This document shows positions 48,399 to 60,729 of a DNA stretch of 64,000 bases, one piece after another. The stretch is taken from positions 6,386,001 to 6,450,000 of the forward strand of contig OY540812.1 of NCBI GenBank assembly GCA_961205875.1. The letters are read 5' to 3'. A model generated the notes under the pieces. That model saw only the letters and a list, made by a program, of their open reading frames with translations. It was not told the DNA's origin and made no database searches. The DNA comes from Sialis fuliginosa (lineage: Eukaryota > Arthropoda > Insecta > Megaloptera > Sialidae). How positions within the stretch are numbered: the first letter of the stretch is position 1; the number at the start of each line of letters is the position of its first letter. A program made the position numbers and the translations under genes.

Positions 48399-48741
48399 CT
48401 GGGAAAAAATTTAAATCTAAAGTGATCAAATCAGATTTTGATAGATCTGCATTTTGAGACAACATCATATTTTTCCACTGGTTTTTGATCTGTGGGGACT
48501 TGCAAAGATCTTCAACGACCTACAAAAATCTACAACGATCTATACAAAGATCTCCAAAGATCGTTGTAGATCGTGATAAAGATTGAAACGTGGAAAATTC
48601 ATGAATTTTCAACGTTACAACGATCTTCAGAGCTCTTTTTAGATCGTTGTAGATCTTTGCAGGTCCCCACAGATCAAAAACCAGTGAACAAATATGATGT
48701 CTCAAAATGCAGATCTATCAAGATCTAAAAAAATTTCCCGG
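48399..48741. mobile_element. GATC-rich palindromic element
   Basis: Arms of about 170 bp are inverted copies: 'cagatctatcaagatct' and 'ttttgatagatctgcatttt', 'ctgtggggacttgcaaagat' against 'atctttgcaggtccccacag'. The centre carries many AAGATC and ACGATCTA words spaced roughly 10-17 bp apart, on both strands. Noncoding; no target duplication was established. Confidence 0.8.
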
Positions 48742-49768
48742 GCTGATATATTGTAAAAGTTTTATTGCAATTTTAGCAAATATTTTAATTGCTATATATT
48801 TGCTTCTATATAATATTCTATTTCGCTAACAATAAATACATTTAGATTTGTATATACCTATTACATAATAATTTTGATTGTTTGAGAACCGCTACAATGA
48901 AAGGGTTAAATATCACTCATTACGTCTTTGTCGCACCAAACCAGTTTTTATTCCAAACTTCAATTTATTAAGAATGTTAATTGTGTGTATGTAAGTAAAA
49001 CTGATGTTTTATTTTTGTTGAGTTATGTAAGCTGGCAATGCGGTTTGATTTGTTTTTAATTACGGCAAATTTGACGTGTTATTTATTTTGTGTAAAAAAT
49101 AAAGGATGTGCATATCACTGAGCATATTTCCTTTCGACAATTAAATATTAATCAGGCGACTTTCAGAAGTAGGTACATTTTTTAATTTCTTTTTGTTTAT
49201 TAACGGTGAATATTTTTATCAAATAAGTCAAGTTGCAAAAGATTTTTTTCTTGTAAGAATAGATGCGTCTATACATCGTAATATTAAATAAATTAAATTA
49301 ATGTTTTTCGTTACACAAGTAAAGTATATTACCCATAAGTACCTACTTTAATACATATATATCTGAATATATTATATATTATTATGATATTTATTAGTTT
49401 GGCAATCCTGATGTAAAAAAAATAAACAGTAAGGTTAGGTTTATAAATAAATTATATTATTTTCTTTTTTTTTAAACATGAAAAATTGCATTTATCATAT
49501 GATTATGTTATTATTGAAAACAGTTCGATTTATTGAATCGTAAATTAACGAATTCACTTTTTGTTTTGTTTTATGTTGAAAATATGTTTGTAAGTCAAAA
49601 CATTATAAAGATAGATCACATTCTTGTATGTTAGCCAATAAAAACAAGTTTAGGCGTTATAAATAAATATTTCCATTTATAATATCCGCGCGATTTTTCA
49701 ATTTTATAATAATGAATTGTTACAGTATAATAACATAAATTTATTTCGTATGGTTTTACGAAATACGT

Positions 49769-50356
49769 TAGTTCAATTTTAAGAGGTGTCGCAAGGGGGG
49801 TTCCCGTTTCTCATTTAAATAACATATGGGAAAATGATTCTTTAGCACTAAAGTTGCATGGTATTACTGATTCATGATTACTGTTGAAAATTTTTAAGGA
49901 CATTTTGTAGAATTTAAAATTCTTTACAAAAGAGTCATGTCTCTCAATTAAAAGTATCAAAAATTACAGGCATAAGTTTAATGTCAATTTTGAAGGAAAT
50001 TTAATTTCTCTATAAAAATAGTTCAAAGATCCATAGGTGTAAATGGAACGAGTTAAAACTTATAAGCGTTTTGAATATTTATTTTTTTACAAAAATCAAC
50101 ATTTTAACGTCAATTTTCTATAAATATCAATTAAATAGCAATATAATACCCTATTACTGAGCTATCGGAAAAGAAATGACCAAGCCGATAACTAGCATTA
50201 TAAGAACATAATTTTATTCTCTACAAAATGACGTCCTTAACAAATTTTCGTCAGTTATCATAAATCAGTAATACCAACTTTAGTACTAAAGAATTTTTTT
50301 CCATGTTATTTAAATAAGAAACAACCCCCCTTGTGGCACCTCTTAAAATTGAACTA
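49769..50356. mobile_element. 584-bp MITE with TA duplication, next to the wingless promoter
   Basis: Element 49771-50354 with ends GTTCAATTTTAAGAGGTG and CACCTCTTAAAATTGAAC and TA on both sides, as in Tc1/mariner-type elements. Terminal repeats extend inward for over 100 bp with mismatches. Its right end is about 1.1 kb upstream of the wingless start codon. Confidence 0.85.
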
Positions 50357-50559
50357 CAGGATAATCCTTGTGGGGGGATTTATTTTGGGTTATAAACTAC
50401 CTTATTTTGCAACGAGAGCGAGGGAAAAAATCGATATTTTTGATACACCTTGAAGAAAGTTTCTTGATTGAAATATATCGTGGTTTTTTTCAAATAAAGA
50501 AAATTTCATTAAAATGCCTACTCATACAAAGATTTAAGAATTTTCCTTACTGAAATCAT

Positions 50560-50870
50560 CAGTATCCAACTTCAATGAGATATCGTGACCTCTCTCTAGT
50601 GGGCGTGTTAGTTGCGCACGGATTGGTCGCACGAGACCACGCCCCGCTGCACGTGTGCAGACAACACGTGCTCGGAACAGTGTGCGCATGCGCGACACAG
50701 CCGGCCGCACCACTCCGAGCAGGTGTGAGTGTTTCACGTAAGGAGACCGGTACGGATCAAAGACAACACAGGTGACACTACTGTGATCATTACGTTTGTG
50801 TCGGGTGTAACAAGAACAACTATACGTGTCCGATAAAGACGAACGCGACGTCGTTTTTAGTGACATATAA
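50560..50870 (+). promoter_or_regulatory. wg: wingless promoter-proximal GC-rich region
   Basis: A GC- and CpG-rich block 600-900 bp upstream of the wingless ATG. It contains two CACGTG E-boxes (50650-50655 and 50665-50670), a perfect NRF1/Ewg-type palindrome TGCGCATGCGCG (50683-50694) and a TCF-type GATCAAAG (50755-50762). No TATA box at a convincing position was found. The transcription start and 5' UTR cannot be placed from sequence alone. Confidence 0.55.
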
Positions 50871-51461
50871 TGTAAACAAATTCATACTTGTCGGAATTGT
50901 TTTAAATTATTAAATTGCAAGCACTGACAAAAACAAACAAACGGAAAAAAGACATTTCATTGTAAACAGTGGGCTGTAATTAAAATAACGGATACATTAA
51001 TTATATTTATTCGAAAACAAGTTAATTCGCAAATGGAATTTGTAATAAAAAGAAAAAACTAGAACATGCGTGATTTCGTATGTATTCGGTAGAACTCGGG
51101 CGGGGTCGTTTTTTTAAACCCACCCCTACCTTATTTTCGAAACTACCCACCTCAGAAGGTAGAACCGTAAATAACTTGAATGAAATGAGGAATTTGAACG
51201 AGCATACCTTAGAATAGTCTCTGTTAGAACAAAGTAAGAAAGGTTTTCGGAACTGTGATGTGTCTTACAAATTGTGAAACTGTTTTATTTGTATATTTTA
51301 TCTGGTTGTGGTACATTTCAATCTGTGCTCTACTATGCATAACAAAACTAAACTAAGCAACCGATCTGCATTTTTATAAAAAAAAAACAAAACAATATTT
51401 GTATTAACTGTTATTCTTCTTATTGTTTGTGTTGTTTTTGGAAAAACAAACTGTGGACAAA

Positions 51462-51601
51462 ATGGAGTGTAGATGTGTACTATTTACATTGTTTGTGTGT
51501 TTAACAACATTAACAACCGTTGCAGAAGTTGAAACAAGCAAAAATTCTGCAACTTCTGTAATAAAAATAAACAAAACAAAAGGGAAAGGAAGTACGTGGT
51601 G
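51462..51601 (+). CDS. wg: wingless / Wnt1, exon 1
   Basis: Wnt1 is a secreted palmitoleoylated morphogen that patterns segments, wings and other organs through Frizzled and Armadillo. Exon 1 encodes the signal peptide (MECRCVLFTLFVCLTTL) and a short linker ending GSTWW. It stops at TG|GTAAGT in phase 2, joining to exon 2 at 63400 so that the split codon is TGG. I chose the ATG at 51462 because the frame upstream has no ATG and the signal peptide starts directly there. Together the two exons in the window encode the first 134 residues. The neighbour in the opposite orientation is Wnt9, as in other insects. Confidence 0.93.
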
Positions 51602-52769
51602 GTAAGTTAATATTGCTTTTTTATTTATTTAATTATTTTGATTTTATGACCATACTTAATATTAATTATAGATATTACTTTCGTTTTTGCTTGTTAAATT
51701 ACTAACATTCAATAGCGACGGATATCTACATGTTCATTTTTATATATTTTAATTTTCATTCAGTTTTTTATTGATTATTATATGCCTAACATTATTTACT
51801 TCAATAAGTGTGTATCTGGATACTGTTATGCACTTATGTTTCTATCCACACAAATTTTGTTATCCACGTTTTTGATGCACGTAAAGTAAAATACGTTTAT
51901 CTATATTTCCTAAATCTAAAAGAACAACCGCAGAGTTTTTTTGCAGTAAGAATTTTTGTTAAATTAAAATTTTAATTTTCTATAATGTTCTAAACTTATT
52001 TATACAAAACTGCATTCATAACTCAAAAATGTTATTTTTGAAATTTGATATATTAGTGCATAAATCAAAATAGAAATAATAAGTATCCTATATATAATTC
52101 GATATATTGCTTATATTAAAAACCAACTAGCATTTTTTATAAGTCAACCTACGTATATGCATAAAAACAATAACTTCTATAAAGAAATATTAATTTTCAC
52201 CAGCATTACAAAAATAAACATCGAAATTAATATACATATGTATATCGAGGACGGTTTTATTCCGCGTTGAATTGCGTTATAATTAATAAATAAATTCATA
52301 ATTCAAATGTCTTAAAAATCGAGAACATATATAGGTAATAAATAAATATACATATGTATGTATATAGGTAGCTACGTATTTTATTAAAATTGGTATAAGA
52401 AAAGTATTTCAATTGCAGATCAATAAAAAAATATGACGAGTAAAGTCAACACATACTGTGATGTCGTTGTAAATCTAATAAATAAACAATTTGCAACCAT
52501 AAATAAAGAAATGTCGATTGACAAGAATATATATCTGTTGAAATATCACCAAGGGTTGTGCAACAGCTGTCGGTCTGGAAAGATATAGTTTTGATTTACT
52601 TTCTAATATCTTGAAATCGTTTTTATTTCATTACTATTATCATACTTTTTTCTGTTATATTTAACATCAAACTTTTCTAATAAACCTGATATTTCTACTA
52701 AACTTATTATCGATTTTATTGAAAAATTCTATTTATACTCACAGTAAATTATAAAAAAATGTATCTATA
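51602..52769. other. wingless intron 1, first part
   Basis: AT-rich intron sequence after the donor GTAAGT. No element or conserved-looking block recognised. Confidence 0.6.
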
Positions 52770-53266
52770 TAAGGTACTGGCACCAGTTATGACCACTATA
52801 AGAGCAAGGTTTACTGTTTTTATGATTGACGGGCTTCTTTTTTGTAATTCTCATGAACTCATGTAACTAATAAAACAAGTTACTCTTTATTTAATCAATT
52901 TAATTACCAAAGTCCGTAAATATAGTTTTTTTTTTTTAAATTATAGCCTTTTATTTTGTTTATGTTTTTTTCTCCAGTAATGGATAAAGTAAAATTAGCA
53001 ATGAGCACGCAGTGATGGACACTTGCTAATTATTACAAAATATATAAAAGAAAGAATCGTCAAATTTGAAACAATGTAAAGCAGTACCTATGATAATATA
53101 ATAATAATTAATTAATAAATTATACTAATAATTAGTTTACATGTCCACCATTTTGACACCTGTTGGCCGATTGTCATCAAATATGAACAAATATTTCTAA
53201 TTCAGTACATTTAATTTAAAAATAGCCATTATTGGGGTCATATCCAAGACTGGTACCAGTGCCTTA
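52770..53266 (+). mobile_element. Nonautonomous DNA element family F, copy 3 (most complete)
   Basis: Ends TAAGGTACTGGCACCAGT and ACTGGTACCAGTGCCTTA are inverted repeats with two mismatches. About 497 bp, noncoding, in wingless intron 1. Best reference copy for the family at 13268-13772 and 16599-17099. Confidence 0.85.
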
Positions 53267-53579
53267 TTTATGAAAGATTTAACAAAATATTCCAACATTT
53301 TTTTAATTGAACTAAATGTAACCTTAGACACACATAGCACTTAATATTTTAAGTTGCAGTAAACAAGTTATCAGTGCAGCTTACATTGGATTATCTTTAC
53401 TTAATTACCATAATAACTATAATTAAATAATGTTACTTAAGTGTTTATAATTCAATTTTCATAAAGGATTTAATACTTATTAAGAGAACTTTAATTAATT
53501 CAATCTTATATTCTGAATGTGTTTGGTTTTGTAACTAACTTCAGATGAATTTTATTATATTCGTAACAATGACGTTATA

Positions 53580-53880
53580 AGTATCCTCTGAAGTTGGCGC
53601 ACCAACCGCCGTTGAATCAACGTACATTTTTAATTACCAGGTATCTGAACACATAATCTAATAATCTACCCAGAGCATCCATTCATTAAATACGAACAGT
53701 TTCATAAATCGGATTGTCAAGTTATTAGTAGAAACTGAGGTTTTACAAATGACTATTTTGTAGTTCGCACGGCGTTAACAAAGCGACTCGTTGGTTGCAG
53801 TAGTGTAGTAGCCCCACACACATACACAAGAATATTACACATACACGGTAGATGGGACACCACGCTGTGTAGGACAACCT
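53580..53880. promoter_or_regulatory. Unique block of balanced composition in intron 1
   Basis: More GC than flanking intron DNA, with no inverted ends and no other copy in the window ('ggcgcaccaaccgccgttga', 'gcacggcgttaacaaagcga'). A candidate intronic enhancer by composition only. Confidence 0.3.
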
Positions 53881-54139
53881 AATACATCAGAATGTGTGCT
53901 GCTGCGACCAAAAACCGCTCATAAAATAACGATTTGTTATTCTTACAAAAAATTGCCGTCGTACGCTTATAGTTTTCATTATTATGTATGTATGTATGTT
54001 GTATGCACGCTCGTGGTTTACGTGATTCATTATTTTATTTGTAAGGTGTGTTCGTGATTGTAATAATTTTGTCAAGTATGATACATCTTGGGTGTGTGAA
54101 AGTAGCGGTTTAAGGGTTACCTCTTCATTTTTAAGAATT

Positions 54140-54440
54140 TAAAAAATACATATATCCATACCAATATTATAAATACAGAAGTGTGTCTGTCTGCTTCTTG
54201 CCTTTTCACGGCTAAACTGCTGAACCGATCTTGATAAAATTTGGCAGGGAGATAGCTTGCATCCTGAGGAAGGATACTTTGTATCCTAAAAAATTTATTA
54301 GATAAAAACATGTCTACACGCGAAATGTTTTATCGACTATCATAACAGAAATCTGTATTACCTGCCCTTCTTCTTTTTCATGGGTTTTATGTCTGAGAGC
54401 TACTTAACCTAACTTCCAGGCGTACGTCGGTGACATTCTT
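54140..54440. repeat. Common insect dispersed repeat (Helitron/SINE-like body)
   Basis: Contains 'ctgaaccgatcttgataaaa' followed by 'tttggcagggagatagc', a phrase seen in many nonautonomous insect repeats. Ends are not defined here. Confidence 0.5.
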
Positions 54441-55089
54441 GAAAAACGTGGAATTTTACAATTTAATTCATATTTACATATTTATACATTTAATTGTTTT
54501 CTTCAAAAAACCTGCCATGTTCGATTTAATGAGCATTTTAATTTCGTATTTAATCAAAAAAATTCTTTTACTTTAGGGTTGAAATTTTTTGCTTCTTAAA
54601 AAATATATATATATATAGGTATGACGATAGGCTTTTTATATGATACGATTCGATTTTTTTTAATATCGCATGATTCTAGCTAGTGCACTAAACTTTGACA
54701 TTGGATCGGTAAGTTATTTACATCAAAAAAGTATAGGCATATATTCCGGAAATTCTTAGAGAGGGAGCGACAGCTCCCCTGAAACTGCCTAAAAATATTT
54801 TTTATTCATTGTTTGATGTATTTTCGATTTTAAATAATTTTTAAATAAGGTTATAAGTGTTATGGGTCCTTTTATTTTTTAGTTGTAAGTTTATTTTGAG
54901 TAATTTCAAAAACCACACTAAATAAAAATATACTTTTTCGTAAACGTTTGAGTTCTCAAGATAATAAATAAAAACTTTTTTGGGTATAACCAAGTGACAT
55001 GACTTTTTTTACTTAAAATAACTTCCACGGCCAACTGTTACAGTTTGGCACGCTATCCCTGTACCAGCCCGTATATATTATACGATTAT

Positions 55090-55290
55090 AAACGGCTAAG
55101 TCCATACTTTAAAAGACAACATTCGGATTTCCAAAGTAACGAGATACAGTCGATATGAGACCACATACAGTGATATGTACAGTGCATGGCTTGCGCGATG
55201 CGTACGCGTCTTGGATACGATATTAACCAAGCGTAGAGATTACGGTGGTGGAGGTACGCGAAACCAACACGTGGGGGAATGCGGAGCACT
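55090..55290. promoter_or_regulatory. GC-richer unique block in intron 1
   Basis: CpG-containing sequence ('ggcttgcgcgatgcgtacgc', 'ggtggtggaggtacgcgaaa') in AT-rich intron. Open frames across it are short and unconvincing. Candidate regulatory block. Confidence 0.3.
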
Positions 55291-55594
55291 GGCTGCCAAT
55301 CACACTTACAATTGTTTTTGTATGTGGAATTTATAACGTGGATTTCGAGAAATTGCCCATGAATTACAATAAATGTTAATTTATTTATGTATGTTAAATA
55401 TACAAATAAAACTTTATTGGTTTCTTATTACGTTTAAAGCTTTTTGTGTCAACTTACCTTATTAACTTTGAATCTAATGAATATGAAATTCGTTGTTTTT
55501 TGTATTCTCTACTGGACAAAATAAATACTGTTTTGGATAGCGCATAACTCCATATTTAAAGGAACCAAATGCGGTTGTATTTTTTCATCCTTAA

Positions 55595-56271
55595 TCCTTA
55601 ATATATATAAAGCTCAATGTCTCTCTGTCGGTCTGTCCGTTAGTGCACTTATAACTCGAGAACCACTTATCCGATTTGCGTGTTATTTTTCTTCTTAATT
55701 CATAGATATGTTCTATGGCCAGGTTATAGGATATATTTTGTTACATTAGTAAATCAAGTCGGAAAAAGTTAAAGTCCGCGATACCATGTATCTAACTTTT
55801 ATATATCTAATCCACAATGACTAATTTTATGTTACAAAGAAAATTTAAAATGTTTGGGTTCTGTTTACGTGGACTTATGACCTGCAAAACATTAATCCTT
55901 ACCGAAATAAATGATTTCATCGACATAAGTATAGCTAATATAGATATCATTTGCCCTTTACAGCATTCAATTTGGTCTTTTAGTTTAGGAAGTAACTTTA
56001 AATAAGTTATATACGGTAAAATATTATTAATAACGAGCGAACCGAAGAACAAATGCCGCGTCGGAGCATCTCGGCAGTCATTCGGACTCCCTCAGCTTAA
56101 TTATTTGTACTTTTTGTTCTGATTCATTTTTGTTAGGTAATTTATGTCTTGATTTGTTATTATTACAATAATAACTAATCGTGTTTGTACTTAATTCAAC
56201 TATATTTTTCAAAAATCCTAAACAATAATTCCGTAGTCCACGCGAGCGAAGCCGCGGACACAGCTGTAGTT
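55595..56271 (+). mobile_element. Helitron-like nonautonomous remnant
   Basis: The left part begins TCCTTAATATATATAAAG followed by 'ctctctgtcggtctgtccg' and 'taactcgagaaccacttat', typical of insect nonautonomous Helitrons. The right end has the hairpin CGCGAGCGAAGCCGCG (56241-56256) followed by a CTGTAGT tail, close to the Helitron hairpin plus CTAG-T terminus. About 680 bp. An 81-codon minus-strand frame inside (56052-55807) has no recognised family. Confidence 0.65.
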
Positions 56272-57179
56272 AATTAATAAATTACATTCCTATTTAAGTT
56301 AAAATAAGCATTCTAGAAATTAATATAACACAGGGATGTATACATATATTTAAATAAACAGTAATTACAGATAAGTAAGAATTTTATAGTTTTACAAGAA
56401 AATGTCATAAAGATATTTTTTAAACTGCTGCGATGGGCTTGGCTTTGAACATTTAATTTAATCTAATATTGACTGAAATGAATAATTGGTTTTGAAAAGA
56501 ACTATGTGTAAACAATAGGTAAAAATAGAAACAAATAGATAAGAATTTATTTTATGATGTCCGGTACAGTTTGAAGACATAATGAGTCAGGTTAATGACG
56601 CCAATGACAAATTGAAATACATTCATATTTTTCTATATAATTTCAACACGATTTTTCAGTTCAGAGAAGTAATTTATTTATTTCAGCATACAATAGATTT
56701 AATCATTTTGATAGAAATCTAAGAAGCTGATGAATAAAGTTTAAATTTATTATGTCGTTTAAAATGATTTGGGTATATAATAGTAGTAGAAATAGAATAA
56801 TTAATTTTGTGACAGCCAATGAGAGAAATAATTAAGCTGGAAATGGATTTTCTTTGAATTTCACTGACTAATTTTTTGAAGAAATATTTCATTTTATTTA
56901 AATTATTTTTTTTTTAAATATCTAAAGATGTACTGATTTATAAAAAAAAATTTACGCACACAAAGGGTAATAATTATGCTCATCAATATGTACAATGTAT
57001 GTACATATGTATGTATATTTGTTTGGTTTCGTCTTCAGCTTAAACGGCTGCACCGATCACGATCAAACAATGATCTTAATTAGAGTCAAGTCTTCTACTT
57101 TTGACTCATTACTCGAGAACACATATCTATAGTATGAAAATTTGAGTTGTCTTCCTTTTTACCAAAAGACTCAAGCTTG

Positions 57180-57500
57180 TTTGTACCTTGATCGAAATTT
57201 TTGACAAATGGAAGGAGAGATTTGCGTCTTCGCTATATCCAAAGAATATAAGAAGCTAGTTGGAGCAGAAAAAATTTTCTCCATTTCAGTTGAGAACAAA
57301 CACTTTTCTTTCGTCTCTGTCTGTTTGTGTGTCTCAAGTATTAACAACAAGGCCGATTTTAATGAAGCTTAGTATCTTTATTGGGTCTGATTATTAAATG
57401 ACCCTATTTAAAAATAAAATCATCAAAGGGGGAGGGGGTATCCCAAAAAAGTTTTTTTTTCAAAATGTCTCCAGAACGACATTTAATAAATTGTAGTAAA
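57180..57500. repeat. Diverged relative of foldback family C arm
   Basis: Order of landmarks resembles family C: 'ccgattttaatgaagctta', a 'gggggagggggtatcccaaa' block, then 'ctccagaacgacattt'. Too diverged to delimit. Confidence 0.5.
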
Positions 57501-58077
57501 ATATTTCCTTACAATTTTTTTAAAAAGTGTACCGATTTCGAATTTTTATCGTATGATATTCATTGAATAATTACACACATTTAAAAAAAATAAAACTGGA
57601 GACTCGTAAATTGAATTATGTTGTCAGTATGCAATATTCACACTTCACTTGTTCGTTAAAATGTTAATTCTGAGGAACCTGAATCATTTTCATTTACACG
57701 ACGTGTTACTAAATGTATCAAACTAAGCATTTCAAAATCGCATAAAAATATTTAAGCAGAACAAATGAAAGATTTACACTAACGACATTCCAACACACAC
57801 ATACACACACACACTTTCACATGTAATATGTGCAACAAATATGTATAATAACATAGTTATATATAAAGCATAAATCGTGTTCGTCATGTCGCGTATAAAT
57901 CGCAATAACATGGGGACGACAAATGACTGCGCAATAAATAATCCAATACATATAAACAATAAACAATTATGTATTAGCCTTATACGCCGCACTATCGCAT
58001 TCACAAGGAAGATATTTGCTGCTGCACTATATCAAGTGCATTAACCTTAATGGGTACAATCATATTCAGAGGCGGAT

Positions 58078-58860
58078 TGATTATTTAATTAAACCCCAAA
58101 AGGCCAATTTATCAATATAGATCGTTGAGCTATTAAAATTGAATACATTGTAACTTGGAATATATATACATTTTTTTAGCATGGGTAAATATACAAAAAA
58201 ATGTTTGGGTTTAAATTCTTCCTTAATCCATACCTAATTAAGCCCCAAAAAGCAAATTTATCAATATAGATCGTTGAGCTGTTAAAATTGAATAGATTGT
58301 AACTTGGAATATGTATAAATATTTTTTTAGCATGGAAAAATATACAAAAAAATGTTTGGGCTTAAATTCTTCTTTAATCCATACCTAATTAAGCCCCAAA
58401 AGGCAAATTTATCAATAAAGATCGTTGAGCTGTTAAAATTGAATACATTGTAACTTGGAATATATAAAAATATTTTTAGCATGGGTAAATATACAAAAAA
58501 ATGTTTGGACTTAAATTCTTCCTTAATCCATACCTAATTAAGCCCCAAAAGGTAAATTTATCAGTAAAGATCGTTGAGCTGTTAAAAATTAAAATTGAAT
58601 ACATTGTAACTTGTAATATAATCTATACATATTTTTTTAGCATGGGTAAATATACAAAAAAATGTTTGGGCTTAAATTCTTCCTTAATCCATACCTAATT
58701 AAGCCCCAAAAGGCAAATTTATCAATATAGATCGTTGAGCTGTTAAAATTGAATACATTATAACTTGTAATATATATAAATATTTTTTAGTATAATGGGT
58801 AAATATACAAAAAAAAATCTTTGGGCTGAAATTATTCCTTAATCCGTACCTAATTATAAT
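58078..58860 (+). repeat. Tandem array, about 150-bp unit, at least five copies
   Basis: Units share 'taattaagccccaaaaggca', 'gatcgttgagctgttaaaat', 'tgtaacttggaatat', 'agcatgggtaaatatac' and 'aaattcttccttaatccata'. The 'cccc' mark recurs at 58094, 58243, 58394, 58543 and 58704, giving periods of 149, 151, 149 and 161. The array is head-to-tail and noncoding, inside wingless intron 1. Confidence 0.95.
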
Positions 58861-59195
58861 GATAATACAAATAATAATTTTAGGTCCTATTTATTTATAA
58901 ATATCCCCATACAGTTTATATAATATTATATTAATAGTTGATTTATTTGTAAAACAGTGTAGGAACTACTATAATTTTTAGAGTAGGCAATAGTTAAAAT
59001 TCGCGAATAATTTTCTTTTAACTTACTGTTACTGTTAGTTTTATTATATATTAACCGTTTGGTATAAGAAATAGTAATATTTATTTCTATAATTAATAAA
59101 TGCATGTTTCTTGTTCGATCGTTAAAGTCACCACCATAATTAATATGTTTTACATAGCAGACATCTTCAAGGCTCTCTTAAAGCTTTTAGGAGAG

Positions 59196-59285
59196 CCCTG
59201 AAGATGTCCACTGCAATGTGTGACGAAACGTTGGTCGATAATACGACTAAATCGATGCGGCTTACACCCAGAAGCTAAGATCCAT
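59196..59285 (+). repeat. Dispersed repeat family J, copy 3 (hammerhead-like)
   Basis: Reads 'ctgaagatgtccactgcaat', 'gtgtgacgaaacgttggtc' and 'ttacacccagaagctaagat'. CTGAAGA fits CUGANGA, a stem with one bulge follows (GTCCAC...GTGTGAC), then GAAAC and GTC. A helix I partner is not evident. Other copies at 3826-3915 and 6315-6390. Confidence 0.55.
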
Positions 59286-59612
59286 AAATAACAACCCACT
59301 AACAGTTGTAAATAATAACTAAACATTTGCTCTCGAGCAAATTATTTATAATTAATTAATAATACAAATAGCTAAACACCAAATTGCATACCTATTAATT
59401 TTTTTTATTTGTTATCTGGCGAATTCAATAAATATAATATATTAAATAAAATATTTACATATACATACAAAATGTAAATTTTATTCATTCTTATATATAA
59501 GTAATATTTATTTATAACGTATTCATAAATTTAAATTAAAGCCTTTACTTTCAAAACACATTTAAGCTACCTTTTACATCAATTAAAAAAAAATACCTCG
59601 CGAGTTTCACAT

Positions 59613-59824
59613 ACTTACGTAAAAGTAAAACATTGTAACCAAATAGTTAAATTAGTTGCAAATACGTACAATCTGTAGCAGATAAGAACTACAAACAGTA
59701 CTCCCATACGTGTCACAGTGTGGCGTTGTCCGACCATTGTGTTCCAACAGTTAATATTGACTCTGCCGTTGCGACAAACGATGCGACAACCGTTTAGCTC
59801 TGGTGCGAATATGTCACATTCCAT
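59613..59824 (-). CDS. Weak candidate exon antisense to wingless intron 1
   Basis: The minus strand is open from ATG at 59824 (MECDIFAPELNGCRIVC...) and includes an internal ATG at about 59704 followed by a hydrophobic signal-like stretch (MGVLFVVLICYRLYVF). A good donor, AC|GTAAGT, lies at about 59619. The composition is GC-richer than flanking intron. I recognise no family and find no partner exon. It could equally be an enhancer or a chance frame. Confidence 0.2.
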
Positions 59825-59924
59825 GTACCCACCTACTTACTAACAAATAGAAAAGTTATTTTTAATGCGTATTAACATAAGGTAGATTTTGTTTTATTTT
59901 TTTAAATGTTTTTTTTATATCAGG

Positions 59925-60130
59925 TAATTTTTTTTTAAACCAATGATTTTTTTTGATGAAATTATCCATTTGACCTTACCTGAATCCATACTGACTGATT
60001 TCTGTGTGTCTGTTTGTAAGCGCTGTAACTCAAATACAACAAATCGTAGAAGGGTGAAATTTTATATTTAGGATTAATTTTTGTCTGGGAAGAAAATCTA
60101 TTTTTGAAAACGATTTTTCAACCGGATACA
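59925..60130 (+). repeat. Dispersed repeat family D (partial)
   Basis: Inverse of 2690-2890: 'taagcgctgtaactcaaata', 'cgtagaagggtgaaatttt', 'ttgtctgggaagaaaat'. Boundaries uncertain. Confidence 0.65.
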
Positions 60131-60729
60131 GATATTTATTGAGCTACTAATACTCGATATTTTTTATTCATAGCATTTTTTTCTTATTTCAAAAATAATT
60201 CAAAATAGTAAGCATCCGTTTTCGGTCAAGTTTTTACGTTCAAAAAAATTCATTTGAAACATAATATAGATAATAATATTATCTATAGTTTATGTCCTAT
60301 TCATTTTATTTTATCTTTTATTAGTTTATCAGAAATGTGTTTTAATAAATTAAGAATCACGTACACTGTTCACTGTCAGGATAAGTCTGTATAAGAAAGT
60401 CCCGTGGCTCCCACGGCAGATATTTTATATAAATTTGTTGGGAATGCTAACAGCTTAGACAACTGGTTATACACAATGTTAATATCCCTCTCCGTCTAAA
60501 ATATCTTCTTACGCCACTGTATGCTAACATAATAAGTTCAGAAAACATAATTTTGCATGTATTAGAAGTTGAATCATTGGCAACACTGACAATGAGAGAA
60601 AATATAAGAAAATATTCTAGTACATACTCATAATTATAAAACCTGAAAATTTATTTACACTGAATGAAAAGTTAAATAAAAAAATATTTCATTGTAGTGT
60701 TGACTGAAGAAAACAAAAAAGTTTTGTTC

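Noticed and set aside
51423-51461. Upstream extension of wingless exon 1 to a TTG
   Set aside because: No ATG in the extension and the signal peptide begins exactly at the ATG at 51462.
58501-58698. 65-codon frame in the tandem array
   Set aside because: It is simply the repeat unit read through more than once.
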